From Imbricaverruca yamaguchii (Eukaryota; Arthropoda; Thecostraca; Neoverrucidae): a stretch of DNA of 64,000 bases. Under the pieces are notes generated by a model. The model saw only the letters and a program-made list of their open reading frames with translations, did no database searches and was not told the DNA's origin. Location of the stretch: assembly GCA_034440575.1 (NCBI GenBank), contig JAOTOL010001643.1, positions 103,501-167,500 on the forward strand, read 5' to 3'. Both the position numbers and the translations under genes were made by a program. This document shows, piece after piece, positions 33,616-44,265 of the stretch (its first letter is position 1; each line of letters starts with the position of its first letter).

Positions 33616-34735
33616 TATCAACTTCGGTGAATTGTAGAACTGAAAAATAATCCCGAGTTGTTGAAGAAAGAGGGAGACACGGAAAAGAAATGAACACGCT
33701 TATTTTGAGCAATCCGGCTGCGACATATATTCACTTTCAGCCAATCAAACCATGGTGTGAGTGTAACTCCATTACATTGAGTTTCCTCCGTCCACGTCAA
33801 TTATAGAGGTATCAGTAGGAAAGGTACTGAAATGCCGCTGAACATTGCCGCGATGAGCAAAATATTGAAGTACGACAAAATAAGTGCGCAAAATGTGTCA
33901 TGCAAGGGCCTACGGTCTTTCCGGCAAGATACCCGCACCTTCTCGAGGAGAGGCGACTTTAAACACCCACGTCGGGCTTGCAAACCAAGCGTTACACGAA
34001 TACAATCGGGGTACTATCGAGAAGCCCTTGACCGATGGGTTCCGAAAATGGCATTACTTTTAATTTTGAGCTAATTGTGACAATGGCGACTTTTTGGCAC
34101 ATGTTTTTTCGTCAATTTCCTATCTGCGTATGATAGTAATTTAGGTAATGCAATGCAAATTTGGCAATATTTAGGCAATGTGAACTAGCAAAAAAGGCAT
34201 GCCAACCAGCAGCGTCCAAATGGACTTATCTCACAGTGTTTCATCTTAGCCTGACCTAAGGTCGCTTGACGGAGGTGAAGCAAAGTGAACAGGGAACTTC
34301 TGGTGCTTAAGGCTGCATGCCTAGGGAAAAAGTATGCTGGAAGAACAGGAATATTACAAAATAGGACAATTTGCCCAACTTCGGTTAAATTGGCCTTGAC
34401 CTCAGATCACTGATCCGACCTGAAACAAAATCAGAGATATACGCTGTTGAGGCACTGCCAAATTACACTCACGTACTAAGCTTCACTTGAGCAGCATTTC
34501 ATGTGCATCTATCCTCAATCATTCCTGGAGATGGTTTCTTTGACCTTGTAAATGATCTTACAAGATCAGAGGTTTAAGTTTGGCATCAAACGCAGAAATG
34601 ATCACGGAAAAGCTACTGAAAATGTATCGACGCTACGTGCTACTGAAAATGTAAAAGCTACTGAAAAATGTAAAAGCTACTGAAAATGTATCGACGCTAC
34701 GACATGTTTTTCTGTTGTAGCGGAAAAGCCGATCA
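33616..34735. other. WAP intron 1, unassigned part
   Basis: Between about 34180 and 34590, scattered 'gacctaaggtc'-type motifs resemble a very diverged Q-family repeat. No coding domain was seen. Confidence 0.3.
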
Positions 34736-34935
34736 TACAACACATGTACGCAAGGAAAAATGTACGTATGGCAGATGTACGTAAACAAATGTACGCAAGC
34801 AATCATACTTATGCGCAAAAGTATGTATGGCAAAGGTACGTAAGCGAAGATGTATGAAAGTGCAAAAGTACGTATGGCACTTGTGCGTATGGCAGATGTT
34901 CGTAAGAGCAAATGCACGTATGGCAAAAGTTTTGT
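34736..34935. repeat. Degenerate minisatellite, period about 18-20 bp
   Basis: Irregular repetition of 'gtacgtatggcaaa', 'tgtacgtaagca' and related forms, about ten units with many substitutions. Open frames on the minus strand are repeat artefacts. Confidence 0.7.
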
Positions 34936-35097
34936 TTTCTTTTTTCTCTACATTATAGCCGCTAAAGACGTGATGTTTTGAGCTTTCGAAACTGCCGTCA
35001 TTCAGCTGATCAGAACTATAATGCACCTACAAGGCAGCATAGTAAGCAGCTGTAGACAATTCATGAAAGGAATAGCATGTCGTGTACATTAACTTAC

Positions 35098-35255
35098 CAT
35101 TGTTCTCCATAGCCATCCGCATACTTCGGACTGCAATCACTGTGAAGCTATAGCCGGGTAACTGCAAACCGATTCCACACCAATGGCGGCCGGACGCCGT
35201 TGGATGGAAATGCACGATGAGTCCCGCATCTATTCTCACGGTAACGACAGCTTGA
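35098..35255 (-). CDS. Possible minus-strand exon (beta-sandwich-like fragment)
   Basis: The minus strand is open and reads 'VVTVRIDAGLIVHFHP' and then 'LQLPGYSFTVIAVRSM', ending at a strong donor (CAATG followed by GTAAGT). The last stretch looks like a closing strand of an FnIII- or cadherin-like beta-sandwich. The acceptor is not certain; 'gttttatcaag' near 35256 is one option. It lies antisense inside WAP intron 1. It could be part of a minus-strand gene with the candidates at 31.9 and 32.6 kb. Confidence 0.25.
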
Positions 35256-36834
35256 TAAAACTTGAAACATGCATTATTTCTCACGATGCCTCGATATAAT
35301 TACGCATGAATATTGAGAAACTTACTTGGTCCATGAAGTAAATCGGCGAAAGATAGGTTCTCACGGGCTAAAAACTGCACTCATTCAAAAGACTGAGTCC
35401 GGTAACTGTCTTTTCGTCAGCAACCTAACCAACATGCTCTCAAAGCATATATTCATTAGCGTAGGTGTGCATGGTGAAGTACCAGCTGGCTGTGGCTGTA
35501 CACGATGGGTTCAATGACACGGCCAATACAGTGGTGCATTGACAACTTGAACAATGTTTCAGGATCTGTTCAGTATGTTAGACACGATGTGATGGGGTGT
35601 TCAGGCGTGCCTACCCAGCTGACAATTTGCGCTGCTGCCAGCAAGAGCCTATCAACTAGCCCAGAGAAGGGAAATCATGCTGCACCCGTTGTTGACAACT
35701 ATGCTCAAGCTTATCCAAATATGGGTGAGCGGGTGGACATGTGGTAAGGAGGCGGAGGAGGGTTGCCCCTCTGCACCTCATCCCGCCCCGCCTCCGCTTC
35801 TAAATATTGAATTTAAGCATGATGCTGCAGATGCTTTCCGAATGAATGATTACCGCGTGGATTTCCATACATGTTATTCCTTTCATTCATGCTTGGGTCT
35901 CGTCCACACCACCTTAATCTACAATTGTCATGTCTGCCTGAGACATCTTGGATGCAAATACAATGTACTCATGTGCCGCTCTGTGATAAATACGACACCA
36001 TGACATTACGGAAAATATTACGATGATTTGCGACCATGGTTAGCAGGCATGAAACGGGTTCCTCGAACGGCGAGAATGCTCGTGCCGGTCGCCGAGTGTC
36101 ACCGCCGTCAGCTGAGCTTACACGGCTGACATGTCACTGCTGGCCAGTGTCACAGTCGATCCCCTCGAGGTTTAGTGCAATCTGCCAAGCCGTTTTGAAC
36201 AACCACAATGCTGTATTGTTTGAGATAATCTGCAGGCTTTATGATTAAGTACAGAGGCCTGGGCAGAACGTGGGCGTCGGGGGGTTCATGGCTCCCCAAT
36301 ATGTGTGATCTAACCATTAACCACATGGGAGAATCACGGTGCCCATTCCACTTTTAACCACTAATCCATGGCCCCCGCGGGATGTGAGAAACCTATAATG
36401 TGATACTCCTCCCTAGCCCTGGAATTCAATATTCGGCCATCTTGCGCTGGCCACCTTGCGCCTCTTAACTTTCTGAATGCGCCGAAACGTATCCACATAC
36501 ATACGGATCGTCATGTATTTTTGGCCTGGGAAGTTATCAGGTGAAGGAAAACAAATGAGAGCTCACATATAAAGGGAACCTTCTGATCAAAAGCAACAAA
36601 GGGGCAGAAACATGGTTCAGGGCGCATGGCCTCCGCCTAGCCAACACGTCACCACTGCATTCGATTTCAATCTGGTTGGGTATACATGCCCATTATAAAT
36701 GCATGTGATATGTGAGCATGTGATTCTTGTACTATGTGGAAATCATTCGTATTTAATTTCACAGAATACAATGTAAGGAACTCTGTAATGAGCCTATTTT
36801 GTTTCAGTAGGACATAGCATGTGCCCACATAATT
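35256..36834. other. WAP intron 1, unassigned part
   Basis: A plus-strand frame at 35563-35724 is bounded by AG and GTGAGC and has phase-1 ends, but it has no WAP-like cysteines or other motif and is not called as an exon. Nothing else was recognised. Confidence 0.3.
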
Positions 36835-37110
36835 TCTGTTCACCCCTCGTATTCTCGCCCAATGCTCGTATTTCCACTCATCCCTTGCATTCCCCCTTAC
36901 CGTTCGTATTCCCGTACGCCGTTCGCATTCACGCTCACTTTTCGTATTACCTCTCACCGTTCGTTTTCCCGTTCATCTTTCGCATTCACACCCGCCCGTT
37001 GCTTTATTCTTACCGTTCGTATTCCCGTTCACCGTTCGTATTCATGCTCTCCTTTCGTATTTCTGCTCACCTTCCGCATTGCTGCTCACCACTCTTATTA
37101 CCGCTCAATG
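36835..37110. repeat. Degenerate minisatellite, 'ttcgtattcccgttcacc' type
   Basis: About fifteen irregular units near 18 bp built from 'cgttcgtattcccg', 'ctcacc' and 'cattcac'. They read as Arg/Ser/His-rich frames on both strands. No gene. Confidence 0.75.
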
Positions 37111-37144
37111 TGCTGCAATGGTGGCTGTACCCGCGGCATCCTCT

Positions 37145-37560
37145 CCCCTCCCGAACACGGTATTATGAGCCAAGGTCGTCTGGCAGGGCGGTGGGGTTCC
37201 CCTCCCCTCCCGAACACGGTATTATGAGCCAAGGTCGTCTGGCAGGGCGGTGGGGTTCCCCTCCCCTCCCGAACACGGTATTATGAGCCAAGGTCGTCTG
37301 GCAGGGCGGTGGGGTTCCCCTCCCCTCCCGAACACGGTATTATGAGCCAGGTATCGACGTCGTCTGGCGGTGGTGTTCCCCTCCCCTCCCGAACACGGTA
37401 TTATGAGCCAGGTACCGACGTCGTCTAGCGGTGGGGTCTCCCTCCCTCGTGTGTACGGTATTATGAACCAGGTACCGACGTCGCCTGTCGAGGCTGTGGG
37501 GTCCCCTTCCCCTCCCATGAAGGCCACGGCATTATGAACCAGGTACGGATGTCGTTTGGT
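37145..37560. repeat. 59-bp minisatellite, about 7 copies
   Basis: 'ccgaacacggtattatgagc' starts at 37151, 37210, 37269, 37328 and 37389. The first units are identical in 59-bp steps; the later units (61-64 bp, 'ccaggtaccgacgtcg' variant) are progressively diverged up to 37560. Confidence 0.9.
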
Positions 37561-38224
37561 GGTACGGGCTCGACGATCAGCCTCCAGACGGCCTTCTGCT
37601 GTCACCCCTCCCCTCCTCTCCCGGGACACAGCGTGTTGTGGTCGCCAGGCGGATCCGCGAGCTGCCACCGCTTCTACAGGAACAGGCTCATGTTGGCCCT
37701 TTGAATTTCGAGGAACGTTAACAGCTGTTGCACTCTACAGCGGCGAGGATTGGAAGTACACGTGCGCTTTAAGGATGGAACCTAATGTCGTACAGCATGA
37801 ATTTGTCGTTGTAATTAAATCAAAGTCCCTTCGGCAATTGCTGACTGTTCCGAAGCTATGGGATGAAGGAGATTCTGTAAATCCGGAGAATAAAATAAGC
37901 TTGGGGTGAGACATGGTGGGCATAATTATAATAGGATCATGGGTCAGCATTCAGGCATGGAATAATGCATCACGACTGCCTTCTAAAGACGTGCCTTTTA
38001 CCAGTGCATCCCTCTCGTTTGTGAAACATCTTCCGATTCTCCACAAAAAAAAATTGTCGTATGGTTTACTCGTTTATCTATGCAGCTCCTTGTGCTGTCA
38101 ATGCCCGTTGGAAGTCTAACGCTGAGCTTACCCAAGAGGAAATTTTCCCTGGATGGGAACCCATGCCATAAAATATAGACTGCTTTTGAGCATGACCAAA
38201 TCCCAAATAGTCATGCATGGACCA
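37561..38224. other. WAP intron 1, unassigned part
   Basis: A plus-strand frame runs to 37909 and contains 'EDWKYTCALRMEPNVV', but the reverse strand is equally open and no domain is recognised. Nothing else was seen. Confidence 0.3.
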
Positions 38225-38744
38225 GGAATCATGGGGTCTGCTCCTGACCCTGCTCTAATCTGCTCCGAGCAACTTGGAGTAGCTGCTCCGTGTTCCCGTG
38301 GGTTTTCAGAGGAGATCGGAGTAGCTCAAATGTACTCAAAATTTACCCCAGCCGAGAGAGTAGGGCAGCTTGGAGCAGCTTGGAGTGGCACAAATGTGGC
38401 GCTGAAGATATATTTGGGAAGCACTTTGTGACTGCTTCAAATTTGTTGTGTTTAATCATTGGACAGTGAATGTGTAAGAAAATGTGTTTCAATAATTAAT
38501 ATATCATCTTTGAGGATGTAATTCCTTTCATACAGACATGGGCTGAATCTATCCACACCAAACCACTCTACGCGTCATATATGTAACCATAATACAAGTG
38601 CAAACAGCTTCCCAGAGAACATGCCGACAGCGGCCCGACATCGGCCCGATGATCGGTCCTACATCGGGCTACTGTCGGGACGCTGCCGGCCCGCTGTCGA
38701 CTGGGGAGTGGAATGTCCGACATGCCGATATACAACTGAAGCTC

Positions 38745-39610
38745 CCCGCTATCCAGCCGACGTTCCCCCGATATACAACCGACGTTCACCCGATATACAA
38801 CCGATGTTCCCCCGCTATCCAGCCGACGTTCCCCCGCTATCCAGCTGACGTTCCCCGCTATCCAGCCGACGTTCCCCCACTATCCAGCCGACGTTCCCCC
38901 GATATACAACCGACGTTCCCCCGCTATCCAGCCGACGTTCCCCCGATATACAACCGACGTTCCCCCGATATACAACCGACGTTCCCCCGATATACAACCG
39001 ACGTTCCCCCACTATCCAGCCGACGTTCTCCCGATGTACTGCCGACGTTCCCCCGCTATCCAGCTGACGTTCCCCCGCTATCCAGCCGACGTTTCTCCGC
39101 TAGCCAGCCGACGTTCCCCCGCTATCCAGCCGACGTTCCCCCGCTATCCAGCCGACGTTCCCCCGCTATCCAGCCGACGTTCCCCCGCTATCCAGCTGAC
39201 GTTCCCCCGCTATCCAGCCGACGTTTCTCCGCTAGCCAGCCGACGTTCCCCCGCTATCCAGCTGACGTTCCCCCGCTATCCAGCCGACGTTCCCCCGCTA
39301 TCCAGCTGACGTTCCCCCGCTATCCAGCCGACGTTCCCCCGCTATCCAGCCGACGTTCCCCCACTATCCAGCTGACGTTCCCCGCTATCCAGCTGACGTT
39401 CCCCCGCTATCCAGCCGACGTTCCCCCGCTATCCAGCTGACGTTCCCGCTATCCAGCCGACGTTCCCCCGCTAGCCAGCCGACGTTCCCCCGATATCCAG
39501 CTGACGTTCCCCCGCTATCCAGCCGACGTTTCTCCGCTAGCCAGCCGACGTTCCCCCGATATACAACCGACGTTCCTCCGCTATCCAGCCGACGTTCCTC
39601 CGCTCTCCAG
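38745..39610. repeat. 23-bp satellite array, about 37 copies
   Basis: The unit is cgctatccagccgacgttccccc with variants (gatatacaaccg, gctagccagccg, actatccagc). The flanks contain degenerate 'gccgacatcggcccgat' motifs that look like the progenitor. A related unit in inverted orientation (cgctatccggccgacgtccc on the minus strand) occurs near 41495-41530. The 280-codon frame across the array is an artefact. Confidence 0.95.
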
Positions 39611-39650
39611 GTGAGGCTCGCTGTCGCTTTACCGATTGTACTTGATCTTG

Positions 39651-40462
39651 TGACTCGCGCCGTCTCGAGGGGGGTGGTTGACGACCCCATAAGGTTTTCC
39701 GCGGATAGTGAAAGAACAGCGCTCGGCAGCGCGCAAGAATTTTGCGTACCTTTTCCCATATCAATTTGGCATGTTGTGCCAAAATGTTGAAGTCCGGTCA
39801 TCTAGGGTCAACCAGTTAGTTAAGGTTATGTGAAGTTACCTAAAAAAATGCTTAACCAGTCGTCACGCTTTAACGGACAAAGATATTCTAGTGAAACTTT
39901 CAGCGTTTGCTTATCTTTAGGGATGCAACAAAACGTACAAAAGGAAGTTTTCATTTGTTCCGTTTTTGATTGCTTATTAATTTTGCATATTTGCCCATTG
40001 GAGTTCAAATCGAAGATACTGGCCGAAGTAGGCATTTCTTATTAGGGAAAGTTGACTTCGAACAACGTTTTTAAGTCCGCTCTACCCAGTAGAAAAAGAA
40101 ATTCATGAACTCGAAAACGCAAAATATTGAAATAAAAATGAAGATTTTTGGGTGTCAAAAATTGCATGGCCCTGGTCGGTTTCGTTTTCCTTTCCTGATA
40201 CAAAATACTTTTTTTTCAAACCTCCCTCAAAATGAACCCCCAAGAGCCACAAACATAATGTAAGTCGTGCAATCCTAGGGCCCCTACTGAAGTCACTTTT
40301 TGGGGGAAGCATTTTGAGGGTAGTGTCTGGCCGTACTCGTCGAGCGCTTTCCGATGGCATCTATTTCGTATTCGTGCGACGCTTAGTTTGGAGATTAGAA
40401 GGGGGTCTCTATCGACCCCCCTCGAGACGGGGTGTGAGGATCTGACTGAAGAGACGGATTAA
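39651..40462 (+). mobile_element. MITE family A, copy 3
   Basis: Starts 'tgactcgcgccgtctcgagg' (TTAA mutated) and ends 'gagacggattaa' with TTAA at 40459-40462. The right terminus is shortened. The interior is collinear with copies 1 and 4. It lies between the 23-bp satellite and its inverted remnant. Confidence 0.8.
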
Positions 40463-41479
40463 CAATCGATTCTCAGAACAACCGTGTTTTATCACTATCT
40501 GGAATAACAATTTCATTTTATCACCAATCAAATCAGAGCCGTCCCTCACAGATGCCGTATCACTAAGCAGCTCCTCAAGCTCTCCACTCGCGATTGTTTT
40601 CGAACAGGCATTTCCTGTGGCCGGTACTCTATAAGAGGGATTATGAGGCCATGTTGATATCAGCTTCCCCTTTCCGCCGTCCTTTCTCCGTTGACATCAG
40701 GTTCTACGCTCGGGCCAAAATTTCACCCGGGCGGCATCTATGAAGGAAATTTATAGATGATTGCCAACAAGAACAAAAGGGAATTAATACATACCGAACC
40801 CAATTCCACATAAGCGGGATTAATAGCTCCAAATAAATTGAGTGTCAGACATTCCCTAAATTTAGGGAAAACCTGCTGACAAATTCTGGAAAAGGTTAAG
40901 ATCATCGTCTATGCGTTGGCTTGGGCTCATTAACGACACAGTGTGCGGATTTTAAAACTGTAGAATATTGCAAGATACAATCGACCAGACAATCGCCACG
41001 CATACGTCATATATGCTATTTCTCAGTATTAGGAGACATTTACCAGTAAAATACTTAAAATAGGACGAAATATGGTTTCCTGATTCGCTTTCTTGCCACA
41101 ATTGGTACACCAACATCCACAGCACGATCTCACTTTTTCGCTTCTACCTCTCTGACAGAGAGAACGAGATGGGACATTCAAGGAATAAAGCAACGGAAAC
41201 ACTCGATCTCTCCCCGGCGCCGTCATGTGTATGAAGTAAGTAAAATGGGTACGAAGTAAGTAGTTGTGTGAGAAGTAAAAAAGCCGACCTCGTAGGTTAA
41301 TATGTAGATTAATATATGCAGGTTAATGCTTTCACCACCTACCTCCAGTCCCCCCCCAACTGCAGTTTTCATATTTCAATTCATAGCAGCTAAGTAATCT
41401 TGTAGCATTGATCAAACAGTCACCAGCCAGGCCAAACAGTCACCATGAAATGTAATTTCAGCAGTCTTTTCAGCGTAGA

Positions 41480-42245
41480 CTTGGCAGCGTGGAGACGTCC
41501 GCTGGATGGCAGGGACGTCGGCCGGATAGCGTGGGAACCCTGTTGGGATAGCGACGTGGACATTGATCTCGGTAGGATCTCCGCTGAATTTGACTCAGTG
41601 TCGGCTTGATCTCGATATGAGCGAATCAGCTGTCCAGCCGACAGCGGGTCGCTAGCGGCCCGACAGCGGCCTGACATCGATTCCACGTCGGCTGCATGTC
41701 GGCTGGGTGTCGGCTGCATATCGGCATAGACGAACATTCTACTGCCAACCGACGGCCGATCACCAGCGTCCCAACGGCGGCCCGACGTAGAGCCGAGCAT
41801 CGGGCCGACGCCAGATTGATGTCGGTATATTCATTGGGTGGGAAGGTCAGAGTGCACCCTGTCAAAGTTTTGTACCTTGGTTGATGTCTGAGCCAATTTC
41901 GGGCCGGTTTAGACCAATACCAGAACGGCGTGCCAACACTCTTTGAATTCATTCCCCGTGGGGAAGTCCTATTAAAAAATACGCTCCTACCCCGTCAACC
42001 TGATGGCGGCCCGATATCGTTTCCCCGCTATCGGTATGAATTTGCCCCCGTCAGTCAGACAATGACACGACGTTGGCTGGCCACCATTAATATGCCCAAC
42101 CCAACCCGATATGTGCCGATATTTCAGGTAAGTTTGCCGATGTCGGGCCGAGAGCGGCCCGATGTCAGCAGGTCACTCACGAGATACCCGGCTCACCCCG
42201 ACACATGCCGACATCGGGCCGATATCGGCATGTCTATCGGGTTAT
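41480..42245. repeat. Diverged inverted remnant of the 23-bp satellite / 'cgacatcgggccg' repeats
   Basis: Motifs such as 'gtcggccggatagcg', 'gtcggctgcatgtcggct', 'catcgggccgacgcc' and 'gccgacatcgggccgatatc' recur irregularly, mostly reverse-oriented relative to the 38.7 kb array. No regular period remains. Confidence 0.6.
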
Positions 42246-42503
42246 GCATACTCCAAGTTGCTCCAGACGTTCCAGCGCTCGTTTTTACTGAGCTTGCTCG
42301 CTCCAAGTTGCTCCAAGTTGCTCTACTCTTCTTTGGAGAAGGGTCCCTATGCAACCATAATACAAGCACACACAGGTGACTTCTACTCCAATTTGCTCCA
42401 GATGTTCCATCGCTTGTTTTTATAGCGCCTGCTCCGAACTTCTCCAAGTTGCTCCAAGTTGCTATGCTCTTGTGGGAGCATGGTCAGGAACAGACCTATG
42501 GGG

Positions 42504-43593
42504 TGCCTGCCGAACACTACCCTGGTGGTGGTTTGGCTCAGAGTCTGGAATATCTACCGAACACTATCCTGCTGATGTCCTGGTCCACAGTCCGTGGAAT
42601 GTCTGCTGAACATGCCCTGCTGATGGCCTGGCCCAGAGTCCGTGGAATGTCTGCTGAACATGCCCTGCTGATGTCCTGGCCCAGAGTCCGTGGAATGTCT
42701 GCTGAACACTGCCCTGCTGATAGCCTGGCCCAGAGTCCGTGGAATGTCTGCCGAACACTGCCCTGCTGATAGCCTGGCCCAGAGTCCGTGGAATGTCTGC
42801 TGAACACTGCCCTGCTGATGGCCTGGCCCAGAGTCCGTGGAATGTCTGCTGAACACTGCCCTGCTGATAGTCTGGCCCAGAGTCCGTGGAATGTCTGCTG
42901 AACACTGCCCTGCTGATAGTCTGGCCCAGAGTCCGTGGAATGTCTGCTGAACATGCCCTGCTGATGTCCTGGCCCAGAGTCCGTGGAATGTCTGCTGAAC
43001 ATGCCCTGCTGATGGCCTGGCCCAGAGTCCGTGGAATGTCTGCTGAACACTGCCCTGCTGATAGTCTGGCCCAGAGTCCGTGGAATGTCTGCTGAACACT
43101 GCCCTGCTGATAGTCTGGCCCAGAGTCCGTGGAATGTCTGCTGAACACTGCCCTGCTGATAGTCTGGCCCAGAGTCCGTGGAATGTCTGCTGAACACTGC
43201 CCTGCTGATGGCCTGGTCCAGAGTCCGTGGAATGTCTGCCGAACACTGCCCTGCTGATGGCCTGGTCCAGAGTCCGTGGAATGTCTGCCGAACACTGCCC
43301 TGCTGATAGTCTGGCCCAGAGTCCGTGGAATGTCTGCCGAACACTGCCCTGCTGATAGTCTGGCCCAGAGTCCGTGGAATGTCTGCCGAATACTGCCCTG
43401 CTGATAGTCTGGTCCAGAGTCCGTGGAATGTCTGCTGAACATGCCCTGCTGATGGCCTGGTCCAGAGTCCGTGGAATGTCTGCCGAACACTGCCCTGCTG
43501 ATAGTCTGGTCCAGAGTCCGTGGAATGTCTGCCGAACACTGCCCTGCTGATAGTCTGGTCCAGAGTCCGTGGAATGTCTGCCGAACACTGCCC
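42504..43593. repeat. 48/49-bp minisatellite, about 22 copies
   Basis: The unit runs from 'gtctgccgaacactgccctg' through 'ctgatagtctggcccagagt' to 'ccgtggaat' (49 bp); 'gaacatgccctg' variants are 48 bp. The first two units are diverged, the rest nearly identical. It starts immediately after the right T-type end. Three long minus-strand frames (up to 486 codons) arise from the repeat. Confidence 0.95.
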
Positions 43594-43985
43594 TAGCGGT
43601 TGGCTGGCGCCAGCCGTCGCAGCACACAACAATGCTGATTGGTCCGCGCCGGTGAGGCGATTCAATAACTGGACGGCGCGGCCACTAGGGTCACAATGGC
43701 ACGAGCGCACCCAACGTCTGACACGCGCCACCCCCTCACCGTGCGGGCGGGCAGCCACCGTCGGAAGAGCTGGCCGCCGCTGACTCACCGAGCTCGCCGG
43801 GTCGTCTCGGTGCCACTGATCGAAAGCCGGCAGAGGGGATTGACTGGCGGAATGGCATCCACGCAAGGTCAAGCCGCACAGTGCCGCATGCAAGTGCAGG
43901 CATGCGGATCTTGGGATTACTATGTTCACCATGTGCTTTGATGAGTTATCTCTTTTAGCCTCCACGGAACACTTGTGCAACAGGG

Positions 43986-44265
43986 ACGTGTAGCTCACCT
44001 TAGGAGCCCAGGTCGCGTCAACGTGTAGCTCACCTTAGGAACCCAGGTCGCGTCAACGTGTAGCTCACCTTAGGAGCCCAGGTCGCGTCAACGTGTAGCT
44101 CACCTTAGGAGCCCAGGTCGCGTCAACGTGTAGCTCACCTTATAATTTCAGGTGACGTAAGCGTGTAGCTCCCCTGTGAAACCGACGTAGCATCAACGTG
44201 TAGCAACCTTATAAGCCCAGTTGACGGCAACGTGGAGCTCACTTGACAAGCTCAAGTGACATTAC
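43986..44265. repeat. 35-bp minisatellite, about 8 copies with decay to the right
   Basis: The unit begins acgtgtagctcaccttagga and ends gcccaggtcgcgtca. Units starting at 43986, 44021, 44056 and 44091 are nearly identical; the following ones progressively lose the pattern and end near 44265. Confidence 0.9.

Larger units (their letters stand above)
38225..42505. mobile_element. Composite with T-family ends, satellite core and inserted MITE
   Basis: The left end 'gggtctgctcctgaccctgctc' region (38228-38260) is matched by an inverted right end near 42477-42500 (reverse complement 'aggtctgttcctgaccatgct'). Subterminal 'ctccaagttgctcc'/'gcttggagcagcttgg' runs lie inside both ends. The core holds 'gtaaccataatacaa' landmarks at both sides (38583 and 42352), the 23-bp satellite (38745-39610), a family A MITE (39651-40462), about 1 kb of unassigned DNA (40463-41480) and a diverged, inverted satellite region (41480-42245). 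The short T copy at 9145-9556 has the same ends without a satellite. Whether it moved as one unit is inferred. Confidence 0.5.

Noticed and set aside
35563..35724. Extra WAP-gene exon in intron 1
   Set aside because: It has AG/GTGAGC borders and phase-1 ends, but only two cysteines, no recognisable domain and no homology evidence. Chance splice-like borders are common in 14 kb of intron.
37735..37909. Possible exon ending in ISLG before GTGAGA
   Set aside because: Both strands are open, no domain is recognised and no convincing acceptor was found.
38598..39440. 280-codon Pro/Arg/Ser-rich frame
   Set aside because: It is a translation of the 23-bp satellite; other frames and the reverse strand are also open.
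42538..43998. Minus-strand open frames of 486, 357 and 308 codons
   Set aside because: They are translations of the 49-bp minisatellite in three frames. Mixed 48/49-bp units and identical repeats explain their length; no signal, domain or splice context is present.
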